Assembly (NCBI GenBank): GCA_022316685.1
Contig: JAKJHU010000153.1
Location: forward strand, 496,001 to 560,000
DNA length: 64,000 bases
Direction of reading: 5' to 3'
Source: Progne subis subis
Taxonomy: Eukaryota; Chordata; Aves; Passeriformes; Hirundinidae
The notes under the pieces: model-generated
Databases searched by the model: none
Told to the model about the DNA's origin: nothing
What the model saw: the letters and a program-made list of their open reading frames with translations, nothing else
Program-made: the position numbers and the translations under genes
Shown: positions 14,401 to 24,400 of the stretch, one piece after another
How positions within the stretch are numbered: the first letter of the stretch is position 1
Layout: each line of letters begins with the position of its first letter

Positions 14401-17400
14401 GCTGTTAGTGGAGTTGAGAGTGGAATGAAAGCAGCACTGAAAATCTGGGATCACCCACAGGCTCTTTGGAGCCTTGGACAGGTTCCACAGCCATTCCCTG
14501 AATTTCTTTTACAAAGCAAACAATCTCCACCCAAGGAACACGCTGTAAAGTTTGTTGGAAAAGCCTAAAACTCTTTGAAACTGTGTAAGGCTGTTGCAGG
14601 AGCCCAGCGTGGCTGCTTGGGTTCTGCAGACAAACAGCTCCTTGTGGGAGGCATTCAGTGGCACAGGGATCCCATGGGAACTGCTGCTGCCTGTTGAGGT
14701 CCCTGAGGGAGTTTCAGGGAGGGAGTGGGGAGGCCGAGTGTTGCAGGGGTGAGCTGGGTTTGCGCTGCAGCAGCAGCTGAGCCTGAGATTTCAGCGCTGG
14801 AGCTTGGAAGCGGTCGCGCTCCTGTGGAATTTTAAATTTAAAGTAAATTTTAAATCAATTTACTCTTGATTCCAGGCTAATCTAGACGAAAGCCAGATGA
14901 GTTCACCTACATTCCTTAGAGCTTTAATGACAGCAGTTTGTAAAGCAGCTATTATAGGTGAGTAACTTGCAATGTAAACACCACACAAACCAAATCTGCA
15001 AAGAATTATTTGGTATTTTCCAGGTTTATATCATATTTCCCTGCCCTAGACTGTATTTTAAGGCTTCTCCATCATTTGGGATTGTGCCCAAGAGCAAGAT
15101 GTCCCTTTCCCATGTAACAGCCGGGTGCTTTGCTGCGTACGGTGTTGCTGAGGTGACCCTGGTGTGTCCCAGTGACCTTGTGTGAGCAGGGGTTTCAGGC
15201 AGCGCTGGTAATGCCAGGTTGTTCATTGATTTTCTTAACGAAGGTGGAAATGACTGAGATCATCATTAAAGCAATTAACACGTCCACTCCCGTGTCAGCA
15301 AAGATGCGTGGGCACCCAGCGTGGGCTGCGGGAAGAAGCCAGTCTGGGGTTCAGGCTTTTAAGAGTTTTATATCCCGAGTTCCAGCTTCGGAAAGCTGGT
15401 TTACGTGGATTGCCTGACTGTACAGCTGGAAATACAGGAAAGGGAGGGCTCCCAAGTCAGACACGTGAGCCTCTGAACCTCGGGGCGGGGGGTGTTGAGT
15501 AAAGCACTGCAGCCAGAAACATCTGCTCGCTTCACTTGGTTTTCTTTAACTTTACTGTTGGCTTCTGGCACAGCAAAAAGTGGTGCTTGTAAAGGGTCTG
15601 GTTCTGCTCTGAGTTGTGATGTGAGGGAGAGAACGGGCTGAATTCCACCGTGTGAGGGAGGTGAGGGACAGCCCAGCTCCTTCCTCTCCCTGGGAACAGA
15701 ACCTTGCTCGTGCCATCTAGTGTTACCAGAGACACGACACAGGACTTGGTTTCCAGTGTTTAAAGTTTCCCTGTTTTGTAAGGAAAATCATCCTCTGGTT
15801 TCAATTTTGACCTTGCTGAGGCGAGGGGGTTTTTTGTTTTCAAAATATCACTTAATTGGGTTGCATGATTTACTTGAAAGTTGCTGAATAGTTTATCCTT
15901 GTGACTGACAGGACTTCTAATGCATATTTTTTATATATTCACTCTTTACTATATCATGTGCAACTTATGATTCTGTTTCTGCCCTGGTATTTTTAGAAAA
16001 AAAAAAATTAAAAACCTTCTAACCTCCTAAATGCAGTGGAGACACAATTTGCACCACAAAGTAAGGTTGTGCTGCTTCTGTGTGTGTTAGAGCTGGGGTC
16101 ACTGCAGGCAGTGGCTGAACGTGGGGAACTGTAAGGACTTCCAGAAATAGCCATTAACCAAAAATACTTCCTGTTGTTTCTCATCTTCCTTTTCTTTCCC
16201 CTCTAACCTGTGTTTGTGATTGCTGTTTGCATAAATAAAGGCAGTCAAAGACATCCTGTTGCCGTGTGCCAAGCTGACCCTCTCCCCTCTTCCCCTCAGC
16301 GGACTCTTCCAGCTTCCGAGTGGACACTGCTGTTATCAAACAGAGAGTGCCCATCTTACTCAAGTACCTGGACTCAGACACAGAGAAGGAACTACAAGCA
16401 CTTTATGCACTACAAGCATCAATAGTAAAACTTGATCAACCTCCTAGTAAGTGTTACCTCTGTGCTGGGGATTTGAGCCCACATAAGGGAAGGGGGTTCT
16501 GTTGGAGACTGGAAGAGGATGTACTTTTCCTTACCTTTGTAGGCAGCAGATGATGGAAGCTGGTATGGGTGGGGCCAGCTTGTCCAGATCCCAGCTTTTT
16601 AGAGCAGCTCAAGTTCCAAATGCTTGGCCAGAGGCTGGCCTTTCTTTTGGTTGCTCATGTGAGCAGCCACACAGAAGGAAGGACACACCTCAGTTGATAA
16701 ATAGAGAGCAAAAAAAGAGCAGTAAAAAATAATCTTTTGAGTTTGAAGTAGCTGGGCATGTGACAGCATGGGTGTTGTTATTGCATTACTACTCCGCATG
16801 TGTTTGTAGGCTTGGAGGGAATGAGTTGGTCAACTGATGAGTTTTGTCCCAGAGATGCTACAGAAAACTCTTGTGGGACAAGAGGCAAGGGAGTAGCCAG
16901 AGAAACAGGGATTCCCAAGGAATCTGCAGCACAAAATCAAAGAGTGCCTCAAAACATCCGACACAATCATCTTTAGTGTCCTTTATGGCATTAGTTGGGC
17001 ATTATCTCTTCTGATGAGCCACAAAAACCCGGGGTTGGAGGGAATCCAGATCCGTGGTCCAGAGGCTGCTGTGGGTCCTGCCTGCCAGCCCATCTCTAGA
17101 GAACCCTCTCCTCTGACAGTGTCAGAGGGGTCAGTTTTCCCCCTCACCAGAGTGTGAGCAGCCAGGGAGCAATAACTGAGTAAGAACCCTTTGTTTTCCT
17201 TGTCTCTCCACCTCCTGTGCCAAGAGGTCTTATTAATCCCCTTATGTGCAGCCGTGTGTGTCCTCGGGCACAGCTGACAGATGTTCCCTCCCATTCTTCC
17301 ATTACTGCAGATTTGTTGCGGATGTTTTTTGATTGCCTGTATGACGAGGAGGTCATTTCGGAGGATGCCTTCTACAAGTGGGAAAGCAGCAAGGACCCGG

Positions 17401-17492
17401 CAGAGCAGAACGGGAAAGGAGTAGCGCTGAAATCTGTCACGGCGTTCTTCACGTGGCTACGGGAGGCTGAAGAGGAGTCAGAGGATAATTAA
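237..17492 (+). CDS. EIF4G3: Eukaryotic translation initiation factor 4 gamma 3, C-terminal part (13 exons, 5' incomplete)
   Basis: eIF4G3 is the cytoplasmic scaffold of eIF4F that bridges cap-bound eIF4E, the helicase eIF4A, eIF3 and the kinase MNK. The window holds the part after the MIF4G domain. Thirteen exons join in frame into 561 residues plus stop. In order they encode a linker starting [15 protein letters not shown]; a Ser/Gly/Pro-rich linker; the MA3 (HEAT-2) domain, which contacts eIF4A, from about 5400 to 12726; and the W2 (HEAT-3) domain with its acidic AA-box tail, from 13620 to the stop, where MNK binds in the family. Exon residues such as [20 protein letters not shown] and [10 protein letters not shown] match EIF4G3 rather than the paralogue EIF4G1. 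All junctions keep phase and use GT-AG. The start codon and the eIF4E and MIF4G parts lie upstream of the window. No frameshift or internal stop is seen. Identity is very secure; exon ends are read by eye. Confidence 0.96.
1864..1957 (+). CDS. EIF4G3: EIF4G3 exon b (linker)
   Basis: Preceded by TTTTACAG and followed by GTAAGT. Encodes [20 protein letters not shown] and a Gly/Ser run ([11 protein letters not shown]). It ends after one base of a codon. Confidence 0.94.
2018..2390 (-). repeat. CR1 LINE fragment, 3' end
   Basis: The + strand starts at the CR1 3' tail (CACAGAACC) and continues with the classic order: GGAAGGGACCCACAGAGATC, CAACCCCTGGCCCTGCACAG, then a block ending GAAGAACCTTTCCCTGATG. 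It is a reverse-oriented 5'-truncated copy, moderately diverged. Confidence 0.82.
2529..2646 (+). CDS. EIF4G3: EIF4G3 exon c (Ser/Pro-rich linker)
   Basis: Encodes [19 protein letters not shown] and a Ser-rich stretch ending [10 protein letters not shown]. The acceptor is TCTCCAG and the donor GTGAGT. It lies just downstream of an intronic CR1 fragment. Confidence 0.93.
3421..3655 (-). repeat. CR1 LINE fragment, 3' end
   Basis: Shows GGAATCACAGGATGG, GGTTTGGGTTGGAG, CCCTGCCATGGGCAGGAACA and AAGCCCTGTCCAGCCTGGCC, the standard inverted CR1 tail, and fades into TCTAATCTAAAGCTCTC. Confidence 0.87.
3925..4148 (+). CDS. EIF4G3: EIF4G3 exon d (linker)
   Basis: Encodes [16 protein letters not shown], then [19 protein letters not shown] and the charged helix [17 protein letters not shown]. 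The donor is GTAAGG. The phase joins cleanly to exons c and e. Confidence 0.94.
5128..5290 (-). repeat. CR1 LINE fragment, 3' end
   Basis: Shows CAGAATGG, GAGTTGGAAGGAACCTTAAA, CATCCAGTTCCAACCCCATG and GACACCTTCCACCTATCCCA. It ends about 65 bases before EIF4G3 exon e. Confidence 0.85.
5355..5470 (+). CDS. EIF4G3: EIF4G3 exon e (start of MA3 domain)
   Basis: Encodes [20 protein letters not shown], then the first MA3 helix with [14 protein letters not shown]. Acceptor CCACCAG, donor GTAAGC. Confidence 0.95.
7490..7662 (+). CDS. EIF4G3: EIF4G3 exon f (MA3 domain)
   Basis: Encodes [40 protein letters not shown] and SKQDFFKG. The donor is the slightly weak GTTGGT; it is chosen because it restores codon GG/T (Gly) with exon g and matches KGFSETLE of the family. 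Confidence 0.93.
9659..9784 (+). CDS. EIF4G3: EIF4G3 exon g (MA3 domain)
   Basis: Encodes [20 protein letters not shown], then [20 protein letters not shown]. The donor GTAAGT splits the CA/A codon that is completed by exon h. Confidence 0.95.
10085..10285 (+). repeat. CR1 LINE fragment, 3' end
   Basis: Forward copy: GAGGCCCTGGCACAGTTTGC, GGACAGGGCTTGGAGCA, GATAGTGGGAGGTATCC, closing with the ATTCTGTG tail octamer near 10271. Confidence 0.85.
10731..10812 (+). CDS. EIF4G3: EIF4G3 exon h (MA3 domain)
   Basis: Encodes [20 protein letters not shown] and HLLCKQM. Acceptor TTCTAG, donor GTGAGT. Confidence 0.94.
11379..11417. repeat. 39-base T homopolymer
   Basis: Uninterrupted T run inside the EIF4G3 intron between exons h and i. 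It may be the A-tail of a retroposon inserted on the - strand, but no body is recognisable; assembly length here is unreliable. Confidence 0.8.
12628..12726 (+). CDS. EIF4G3: EIF4G3 exon i (end of MA3 domain)
   Basis: Encodes [20 protein letters not shown], then [13 protein letters not shown]. Phase 0 at both ends. Confidence 0.95.
13620..13766 (+). CDS. EIF4G3: EIF4G3 exon j (MA3-W2 linker, start of W2)
   Basis: Encodes [20 protein letters not shown], then the helix [20 protein letters not shown] and EQIFDWVE. 49 codons, phase 0. Confidence 0.95.
14876..14957 (+). CDS. EIF4G3: EIF4G3 exon k (W2 domain)
   Basis: Encodes [20 protein letters not shown] and VCKAAII. Donor GTGAGT after the first base of an Ala codon. 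Confidence 0.95.
16300..16446 (+). CDS. EIF4G3: EIF4G3 exon l (W2 domain)
   Basis: Encodes [20 protein letters not shown], then [20 protein letters not shown] and IVKLDQPP. Donor GTAAGT splits an Asn codon completed by the last exon. Confidence 0.95.
17311..17492 (+). CDS. EIF4G3: EIF4G3 terminal exon (W2 AA-boxes and stop)
   Basis: Encodes [40 protein letters not shown] and ends [12 protein letters not shown] with TAA at 17490-17492. The aromatic/acidic tail is the W2 surface that recruits MNK in this family. Confidence 0.96.
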
Positions 17493-17978
17493 AACTTAAA
17501 ATACAGATTTAAAACAAACAAACAAACAAAAAAGAAACAATTTAAGTATTTTTTTAAAAAGTTTCACATCTTCGCCAATCACAGTGCAGCAAGGCCAATT
17601 CTCTCTCGCAGACCCCCCTTGCCCCACACACGCACGAGTGGGAGAGGTAAAACCCGATAAACACCAAGGTGATCATGGAGGCAAAAAGGTACTTGGAAAA
17701 AAAAAAAAAACCCACAAAAGTAAACTTCAAACCTGAGGGCGGGAGCACTAAACCAAAATACATGTATAATTTATAGAAAATATTTTCTGTTTTAATCTTT
17801 TTCTTTTCTTTTTAAACAAGGACTCATACTTAGGAAAACACACAGCAAAGCAAATCTGTTTAGCAAAAGCAAAAAGTTGAAAACTTTTAATTTATTATTT
17901 TAAGGACTGCAAATGCCAGTGTAATTTTTAAATTTGCAGTTTCTGTAAACAAATTGTATAATAGAACAAAAGCAGAGA

Positions 17979-17984
17979 AATAAA
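17979..17984 (+). terminator. Candidate poly(A) signal AATAAA for EIF4G3
   Basis: Hexamer AATAAA 487 bases after the stop, followed by a C/T-rich stretch. It is one of at least three candidates (also 18417 and 19582). Confidence 0.5.
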
Positions 17985-18416
17985 TTTCCCTCCCCTTCAT
18001 ACGCACCTCAGTTTTGTTTCAAAGCATGATAAATAGACAAAACTTTGAAGGGGGTTGGGGTGAGCTAGATGAGGACAAGATCAATTTTTTTTTTTATTGT
18101 CATCAGATTTTTCTGCCTGCCTCTCAGCTTGCTTCAGAAATTTAAAAAGAAAATAGTAATCAAACCATACATAACCTTGGATCAGAAGGAAAACGCATTT
18201 GAGAAAACCGCTGCGGACCAGAGTGCTCCGAAAATAACTCATTGAAAACCGTGCTACCCCGGGGAAAAAAGTACTAGTGATACTTTGAGAACCTTTAGAG
18301 CAACTTTAAGGCTTGTAAATACATAGAACAAATATTTAAAAAAAAAAAAAAAAAAGAAAAAAAAAAAGAAATTGACTCAGTACTATTTCTTTTCACTTTC
18401 AAAATATAAAGAACAA

Positions 18417-18422
18417 AATAAA
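18417..18422 (+). terminator. Candidate distal poly(A) signal AATAAA for EIF4G3
   Basis: Hexamer in ACAAAATAAAGAC, downstream of a long A-rich tract at about 18340-18370. The T/G-rich element expected downstream is not obvious. Confidence 0.35.
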
Positions 18423-18779
18423 GACAAACATTGCAAGTTTAAAAGCAAGTAAAACGACTTCTCCTTTGACAGCTGCTGAATGTGTGCACCACCCTGAGCG
18501 GTGCTGGCTTCCTTGGCATGCTGTAGGTCCTCGGGCCCAAGTTGTGTACATATAGTGTGCGTCTGTATGTGTGACTACCAAAAATGAAGGGTGAGAGCAA
18601 TTGTTGTTTAAAAAGAAATAGAAAAAAGGGAAAAAAGGGGTCGTTGTGCCGAGAAACTCCCTGGCCAGGGAGCGGCCAGTGGCTGCAGGGCCGCGTGGGT
18701 GCAGCTGGTTCCTGAATCTGGGATGTGACCCGAGGGCAGACGGTGCCCGACCCCAGCTGGGTTTCTCCAGCGTGACTTG

Positions 18780-18960
18780 GATCAGCGGCGTCATCCAGGG
18801 ACTTGTGGCCCTGGGAGCTCCGGAGAGCCGCCGCGGGGAGCCCAGCGCCGGGAGCCCAGCGCCGGGAGCCGCCCGCCCCGCCCCGCCCCGCCCCGGGTGC
18901 GCTGCGCCGCGGACGTGCGCGCCCGGGCCCCCAACCGAGCTGCCGCTGAGGATGGGAAGG
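18780..18960. promoter_or_regulatory. Short isolated GC/CpG island downstream of EIF4G3
   Basis: About 180 bases, strongly GC-rich with many CpGs. It includes a direct duplication GGGAGCCCAGCGCC, a run of GCCCC repeats, and GCGCC/CGCGG blocks. Flanking DNA is ordinary. It could be an orphan promoter or enhancer, a 3'-end element, or a small GC repeat. No convincing coding exon is seen, and the open frames on both strands look compositional. Confidence 0.45.
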
Positions 18961-19177
18961 CCCTCGCGTGTCTCTTCGGCCGCCAGAGATGACCTGCTGG
19001 CTCTCACTGTGAGAAGCACCCGCCATCAAGGACTCTGCAAAGCTGGGGAAGCCCTGAAATGTGGTTTGTGAACTGTGGGCCATGGACCGTGAGTAACCTG
19101 TGGAGCATTTGCTGGGGGTGTCTGCAGCACTGACTGCTCACATGATGCTTTTTTCTTTCCAGCTGCTAAATCACTTC

Positions 19178-19239
19178 TTAAAACAAAACAAAACAAAAAA
19201 TCCCAGCAACAAAAAGAAACAAAACAAAACAAAACAAAA

Positions 19240-19287
<48 letters not shown>
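19178..19287. repeat. (AAAAC)n followed by a 47-base A run
   Basis: AAAAC units with interruptions, then uninterrupted A from 19241 to 19287. Simple-sequence DNA. Confidence 0.85.
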
Positions 19288-19290
<3 letters not shown>

Positions 19291-21299
19291 AAGAAAGGCT
19301 ACAAAAGCATTAAATACTTTCCTAATCTTACTTTTACATGTAAACAATTGCTGTACTTGCCTGAGGATGTGATTTGATCACCACGGGGAAGGGAGGAGGT
19401 GCCTGGTTGTGGCCAGAGGGGAGATGTCCATGAGACACTTGCCACTTGCCCTGTTAATGTGTTCCATGCCATGAATCTGAGATAGAGAATCCATGGCCTA
19501 AAACACTAGAGTATTGTTTGTTTTTTTGGGTTTGGTTTTTTTTTTTTTTTGTTTTTTGTTTTTTGGGTTTTTTTTAGTAACAATAAAACACTTTTCTCTG
19601 ATGTTTTGTTAAAAAAAAATATATATATTCTCCCTGTTAATATATGCTCATGTATCTGCGTGTACCACATGCAGTGATGCCTCAGCCTTGCCATTGGGCC
19701 CAGAGGTTTGGGTGGGCTCTCAAGGTCTCCAAAACATCTGTCCTCACGGAACCCTCACCCACCAGGGCTCCAGGGTGTCTGTTAAACCTCTGCAGAAGGT
19801 CTTGGGGGTGCTCTTCTTTCAAAAAGGGGGGTTTTTGAGCAGTATGTGGTGGCTTGTAGCAGTTAAATAGTTGAATTAAATGGATGCCAGTCTGTGTGTA
19901 AATAAGGGTAAATATTCGCCAAGTCGGTGTAGGCAGATGATGGAATTCCTCTCAGGGGGGCAGTGTCAGAGCCTGCTGGGAATGTGAGTGTGCAACAGCA
20001 GAGCCGTGCAAGGACTGACTTCTGTCTCATTGCCTTGGATCAGAAAGAACAAATCTGCTCTAAAGCCTTTGAACAGCCCTGTGAATCCAGTGTGTCAGGG
20101 CTGGGAAATGTGTCTGGGGAGCTTAAATCTTCTGGCAGAAAGAGTTGGAAAACCACTGGCTGGAAGGAATGGGAACTGCCAGCAGGTGGATAAAGGTGAG
20201 GTGGGAAAGTCTTTCCCCTTTTTGTTAGAGCCTTTAATGTTAGACATTCCAGGGGGGTGAGAACTTGCCTTGTTAGTGTCCTGCAAAGGCCAGGAAGGAA
20301 CTTGGAGATTTCCACGAGGGGTTTTCAGAATTACCCAAAGTTAGGTTTGCAGCATGGCAGGTTTTGGGTTCTCTCAAGTTAAATCAGTTCAGCTGTATGC
20401 TGTGAGCAGTTTATGCACAAGGCCTTGAGGTCTCCAGCTGTGGGTGTGTTACCTGAAGTTTCAGCTTCCCAACAATGTCACTGCAAGGAGCAGAACTCCT
20501 GACTCCTTCCTCTGCTCCTCTTGTGTTCTTTGCCTTGTATTTACTGCACCCAGTTGCTTTCCAGTTTCCTTCTAGATCAGCACAGGTTTGCAGGTGGTTG
20601 TGGCTCCTCAGGATGCAGTTCATGAAAGATCTTTGTAACCGGTTTCTGGTGAAGGGTGTTGAAATACAAAAAAAAAAAAAACAACCTATAAGATATATGA
20701 AATAGAAAAGGGAATTATAATTTTAAGCAGGTTCCCATGGGAATGTGATTTGCAGGACCCTCATTTTGTGTGAGGAGAGATGAGCTATGGTCACTGGCCT
20801 GATGTTACAGCAAAGCCTCAGCAGGGAGGACAGCAGGTTTACACCAAGAATACTGCAGGTTATGCTGAGGTTTTTTCTCCTAGTCTTGATCCTATTTAAA
20901 CTCATCTTGTGTGCAGGCTCCTGTCTGTGGTAGGGAGTTAACACAGCTCAGCAAAGAAGAGTGGCATTAAAACCATTTCTACTGCTGGGAACCTTTCTTT
21001 TCTCAAGGCTGGGGCACTGTCAGAAGCACAGGCAAGGAGCAGATGCATTGCTTACATCCCTCTATTACTGAGAATGTCCCCTAACCTGAAGCCACCAAAC
21101 AGCACATTTTCAGGCCAGGTGTCTGCCTAAGACTGGCTTCTTTGTAAGAAATGGTTTTCAGAAAGGGATCAGCCATTTCTGGGAATGAGGTTAGATCCTG
21201 CGTGCTATGCTCTCTCTACTTCTGTCAACATGTTCAAGTTTACCTTATCTTCCAAAAAAGCCTCAGGTCCAAGAGCAGATCTTGGTGTGTGGAAGTATT

Positions 21300-21420
21300 T
21301 TCATAGTATCCTAGAATATGCTGGGTTAGAAGGGAACCATCAGGATCATGGAGTCCAGCTCCTGGGGCTTTTTTGCCTGGGATCAGCCCTCCCTGGTGCA
21401 GGATGTTGTAGGTCACGTGG
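21300..21420 (-). repeat. CR1 LINE fragment, 3' end
   Basis: Shows CCTAGAATATGCTGGGTTAG, AAGGGAACCATCAGGATCAT and GAGTCCAGCTCCTGG, a diverged inverted CR1 tail. Confidence 0.7.
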
Positions 21421-24400
21421 CAGGAGAGGCTCAGGAGAAGGGAATCCTCTGCAGGGATGGATTTTAGTGTGCACAAGGCAGGTTTAAGCCAGTAGTAACT
21501 TAGACCAGTTGTTGCTGTGACCCACAGATCTTTTGTTCCAAACCTATAGATTGTTTTTACTGATAAAAGAAAAACAGGGTCTCTAAAAAGTCCCCTTAAT
21601 TTGCTGAGCATTCTGAAAACATTTAAGTTGTCATTTCATTGCCAGAGGATGGCTGATTGCTCTGCTGCATTTGGTCCCATGATGAGTTTTTGGTAGATGT
21701 GCTAAAGATGGTTGCTTTGACAGAAGTGTCCTGGGCAGAGCAGAGAAGCTGTTAGCTAGGCCTGTATACTTGGTTTCTTTCACAGATTCTAGATGGTATA
21801 ACTTTGGGGGCAGAAAGCTCAAAATCAGACCTCCCCAGAATGCTTTTGTGCCTTAGATCAAACAACCCGGGCCCTGAGGCACTGAACCACCTGTAGGAGA
21901 GCTGGCTGCAGGCTGGAGGTTACATGTGAGGGTGAGATGCTGTGTGGTTGGAGTTGGGCCAGGAATGCTGGGCTCTACCTGGGGGTGAACCCATTGGGAG
22001 GTGTTTGGGCTGGCAAGTGCTCCAAGCTCCTGTTCCTCCCAGTCAGGCTTGGAACTAGAACTTGGCCTTTCTGCCCTTTGGAGGGTGTTGGCCTGGAAGC
22101 TGCCAGCTGAGCAGTATCTGAAGCCAAGCAGCATCAGCAGGAGCCTGAGCTCTTCACACACATCTGGCTTTTCATGAGGTGCCAGCCCTGAGGTTTGCAC
22201 AAGGCCCCACATGCTGACAGAAACTCCAGATTTGCTGTGCCTGGGGCAACATGCAGCCTGCAACAGCTGTAGGGTGAAGCCTGGGGACTGGGAGGCTTCA
22301 GCCCAGAGGATCCTGCTTGGCTTTCTTTGGATAGACAACCTGGAAGGAGCCATTGGAGGAAAAGCAGTGATGGGAAAAGAACAGCAGCAAGAGATGGATT
22401 AACTCAGCTTCCAGCAGTGTGACTAAATCACAATATCCAAGGAAACCTTAGCTTGTATTATTCAAGGGGCTCCATTTGCCACCTTTGGTGAAATACTGTG
22501 TATCTATTTGCTGAAATAACTCCTGCTTCTTTTAAATGCTGCTGTGGGGATGCTGACTGTGGAAAGCTTTGTCTTGTAGCACCAGCTTCTCTTTTCTCAT
22601 TTCCAGCTGCTAAATTGTGCTGAAATGGCAACAGGAATAAAACTGGCTCCCCGCTCCATTCAGTCCTTTCCATAGGGGAATTTGTCCAATTTGTTGGCCC
22701 AGCTGCAGGGATGGATATGCTGTGGCTGCAAAATGTGGAAAGAGGGGAGTAGGTGTGGGGAAGGCAATAGATGCTGTTGGCTGGGAAATCTCAGTGTTAC
22801 TGAGTGAGGGGAGAGAGCAGTGAAGCTCTTGGCTGTCCTGTTGCAGCCCCCTGCAAGAATTAATGGCAGATGTTATCATAAGGCAGAATTTTACTAAGCT
22901 CCCAGGGTACAAAGCATTTGTGAGTGTGGAGCAGAGTCCTGTTAGAAGTGGCTTATCACAGCGTTTTGGAGAACGGATGGAAAGGAGCTGCAAAGATCAT
23001 CTCGGCAGGTGCAGCTGGTACGTTCGGGTCTGACCTGTGAAGGGAAATGGGTCATTTCAGCACTGCAGGGTGAGCTGTTCTGAAATAACACCTGGTGTGA
23101 ATGCTCTGTGACATTACAGATGGCATGAAGTGAATAATCCATTAGTCCTCGCCACTTCCCACTCGTGTGGGTGCAGGGAATCCCTCCTGTGAAGGGAGCA
23201 GGCACTCGGCACCACCACTGCACGAATTCACGGAAATGGACCCAGCTCACAGCTCTGTCCCACCTGGGGTGTGCTCATACGCCAGGATCATAAGCTCAGG
23301 GAATTTCCATCATCTCTGCAAAACAGGAGTTGAGTGTTTTACCTGTTCTCCAAGGAAATGCATCTGATTCTCCAGGCTCCTGCAGCATCACTAGGTGGAT
23401 GTTCTGAGCAGGAGGAGCCTGAGCTGCAGCTGAGACGTCTCAAAGAAAAGCCAAGTGACAAGATTTTCCACAGAGTGACGAGTGAGCCAGCTCTAGAGCT
23501 CTTCTAGCAAGAGCCATCACCAAAAAAAGCTTAAATTCCTGTTGAACTGTTTTCCCAGCAAGGCTCATAGGCATGGCACTGCTCTCGTACGGCACAGAGG
23601 CCAAAGTCCAGCCAGGCTGTTTGTGGCAGGGGTGTGCAGTGCACGTGCACAAGCCAAAAATGAGCTTTTGTGGCTGTAAAACCATCGCAGCCGGGAGGTC
23701 TGGCAGCAAGTCATTACCTGCCTGGGTGAGGGGAGCGGCCCCTGCATGCAGCTCACTTTCCATTTGAAACAGTGTTTGGTTCAGAGTTAAGGAAATTCTT
23801 GCTGTCAGATCGCTTAACTGTGGGGATAAGTGGCTTTGGGAGAGCTGTCCCTGTGTGCATTGTTGAGTTGGTGGTCTTCAGCTGCTCCTTGCTTAGTGGA
23901 GGTGCCTGCTTTGGGTAAAATAAGTCTTACTGTAATGCGAAAAGTGGTGTAGAAAAAGAATCACAACTTCCAGTCCTTGGTTCTCCAGTGATGACAGCAT
24001 CCACCTCATTAGCACTTGGGATCTTTTTTCTAATTAGGATGTTTCTAGAAAAGCAGCAGCCTGTGGAGGCTCCTCAGGCCATGACATTTTCCTGCTGCAA
24101 ATTCCTGTTGGCTCCAGTGGTGTTTCTATTCTACACTTGCTCCAGAATGAAACAAACTTTGGTGTATTGAAGTGTATTTTTATTCACTTGCTAGATCTGA
24201 TGTAAAAATGGGTCGTTTGGTTTGAAAATGAATAGAGGAGTGGGCTACCCCTTGGAAAGGGGGAAACGTTTGAAAAGATAAGAAAGTAGAACCTTAAGGG
24301 TAGGTGTGAGAGGGGCAGCAAGGGAGCTCAGCTTGGAGATGGTGTAAAGTAACACTGGGAAAAGTATGGAGAACTAATTATTAGGAAGTTGATAGGGAAT

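Larger units (their letters stand above)
332..17310 (+). other. EIF4G3 introns: what they hold
   Basis: Twelve introns separate the exons listed above. Those starting at 332, 5471, 7663, 12727, 13767, 14958 and 16447 show no recognisable gene or RNA. CR1 pieces lie in the introns at 1958 (2018-2390), 2647 (3421-3655), 4149 (5128-5290) and 9785 (10085-10285). The intron at 10813 carries a 39-base T run. No snoRNA with convincing C/D or H/ACA boxes was seen. Bases 1-236 are the end of an intron whose upstream exon is outside the window. Confidence 0.75.
17493..18440 (+). other. EIF4G3: EIF4G3 3' UTR (minimum extent)
   Basis: AT-rich sequence after the stop, with CAAACAAACAAACAAA just downstream and AATAAA motifs at 17979-17984 and 18417-18422. 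A further AATAAA at 19582-19587 would extend the transcript to about 19.6 kb, across a GC island and A-rich tracts. Which site is used cannot be told from sequence. Confidence 0.65.

Noticed and set aside
18399..19083. Two - strand open frames of 206 and 214 codons over the GC island
   Set aside because: Low-complexity Gly/Pro/Arg/Ala translation of CpG DNA, with no domain or splice support.
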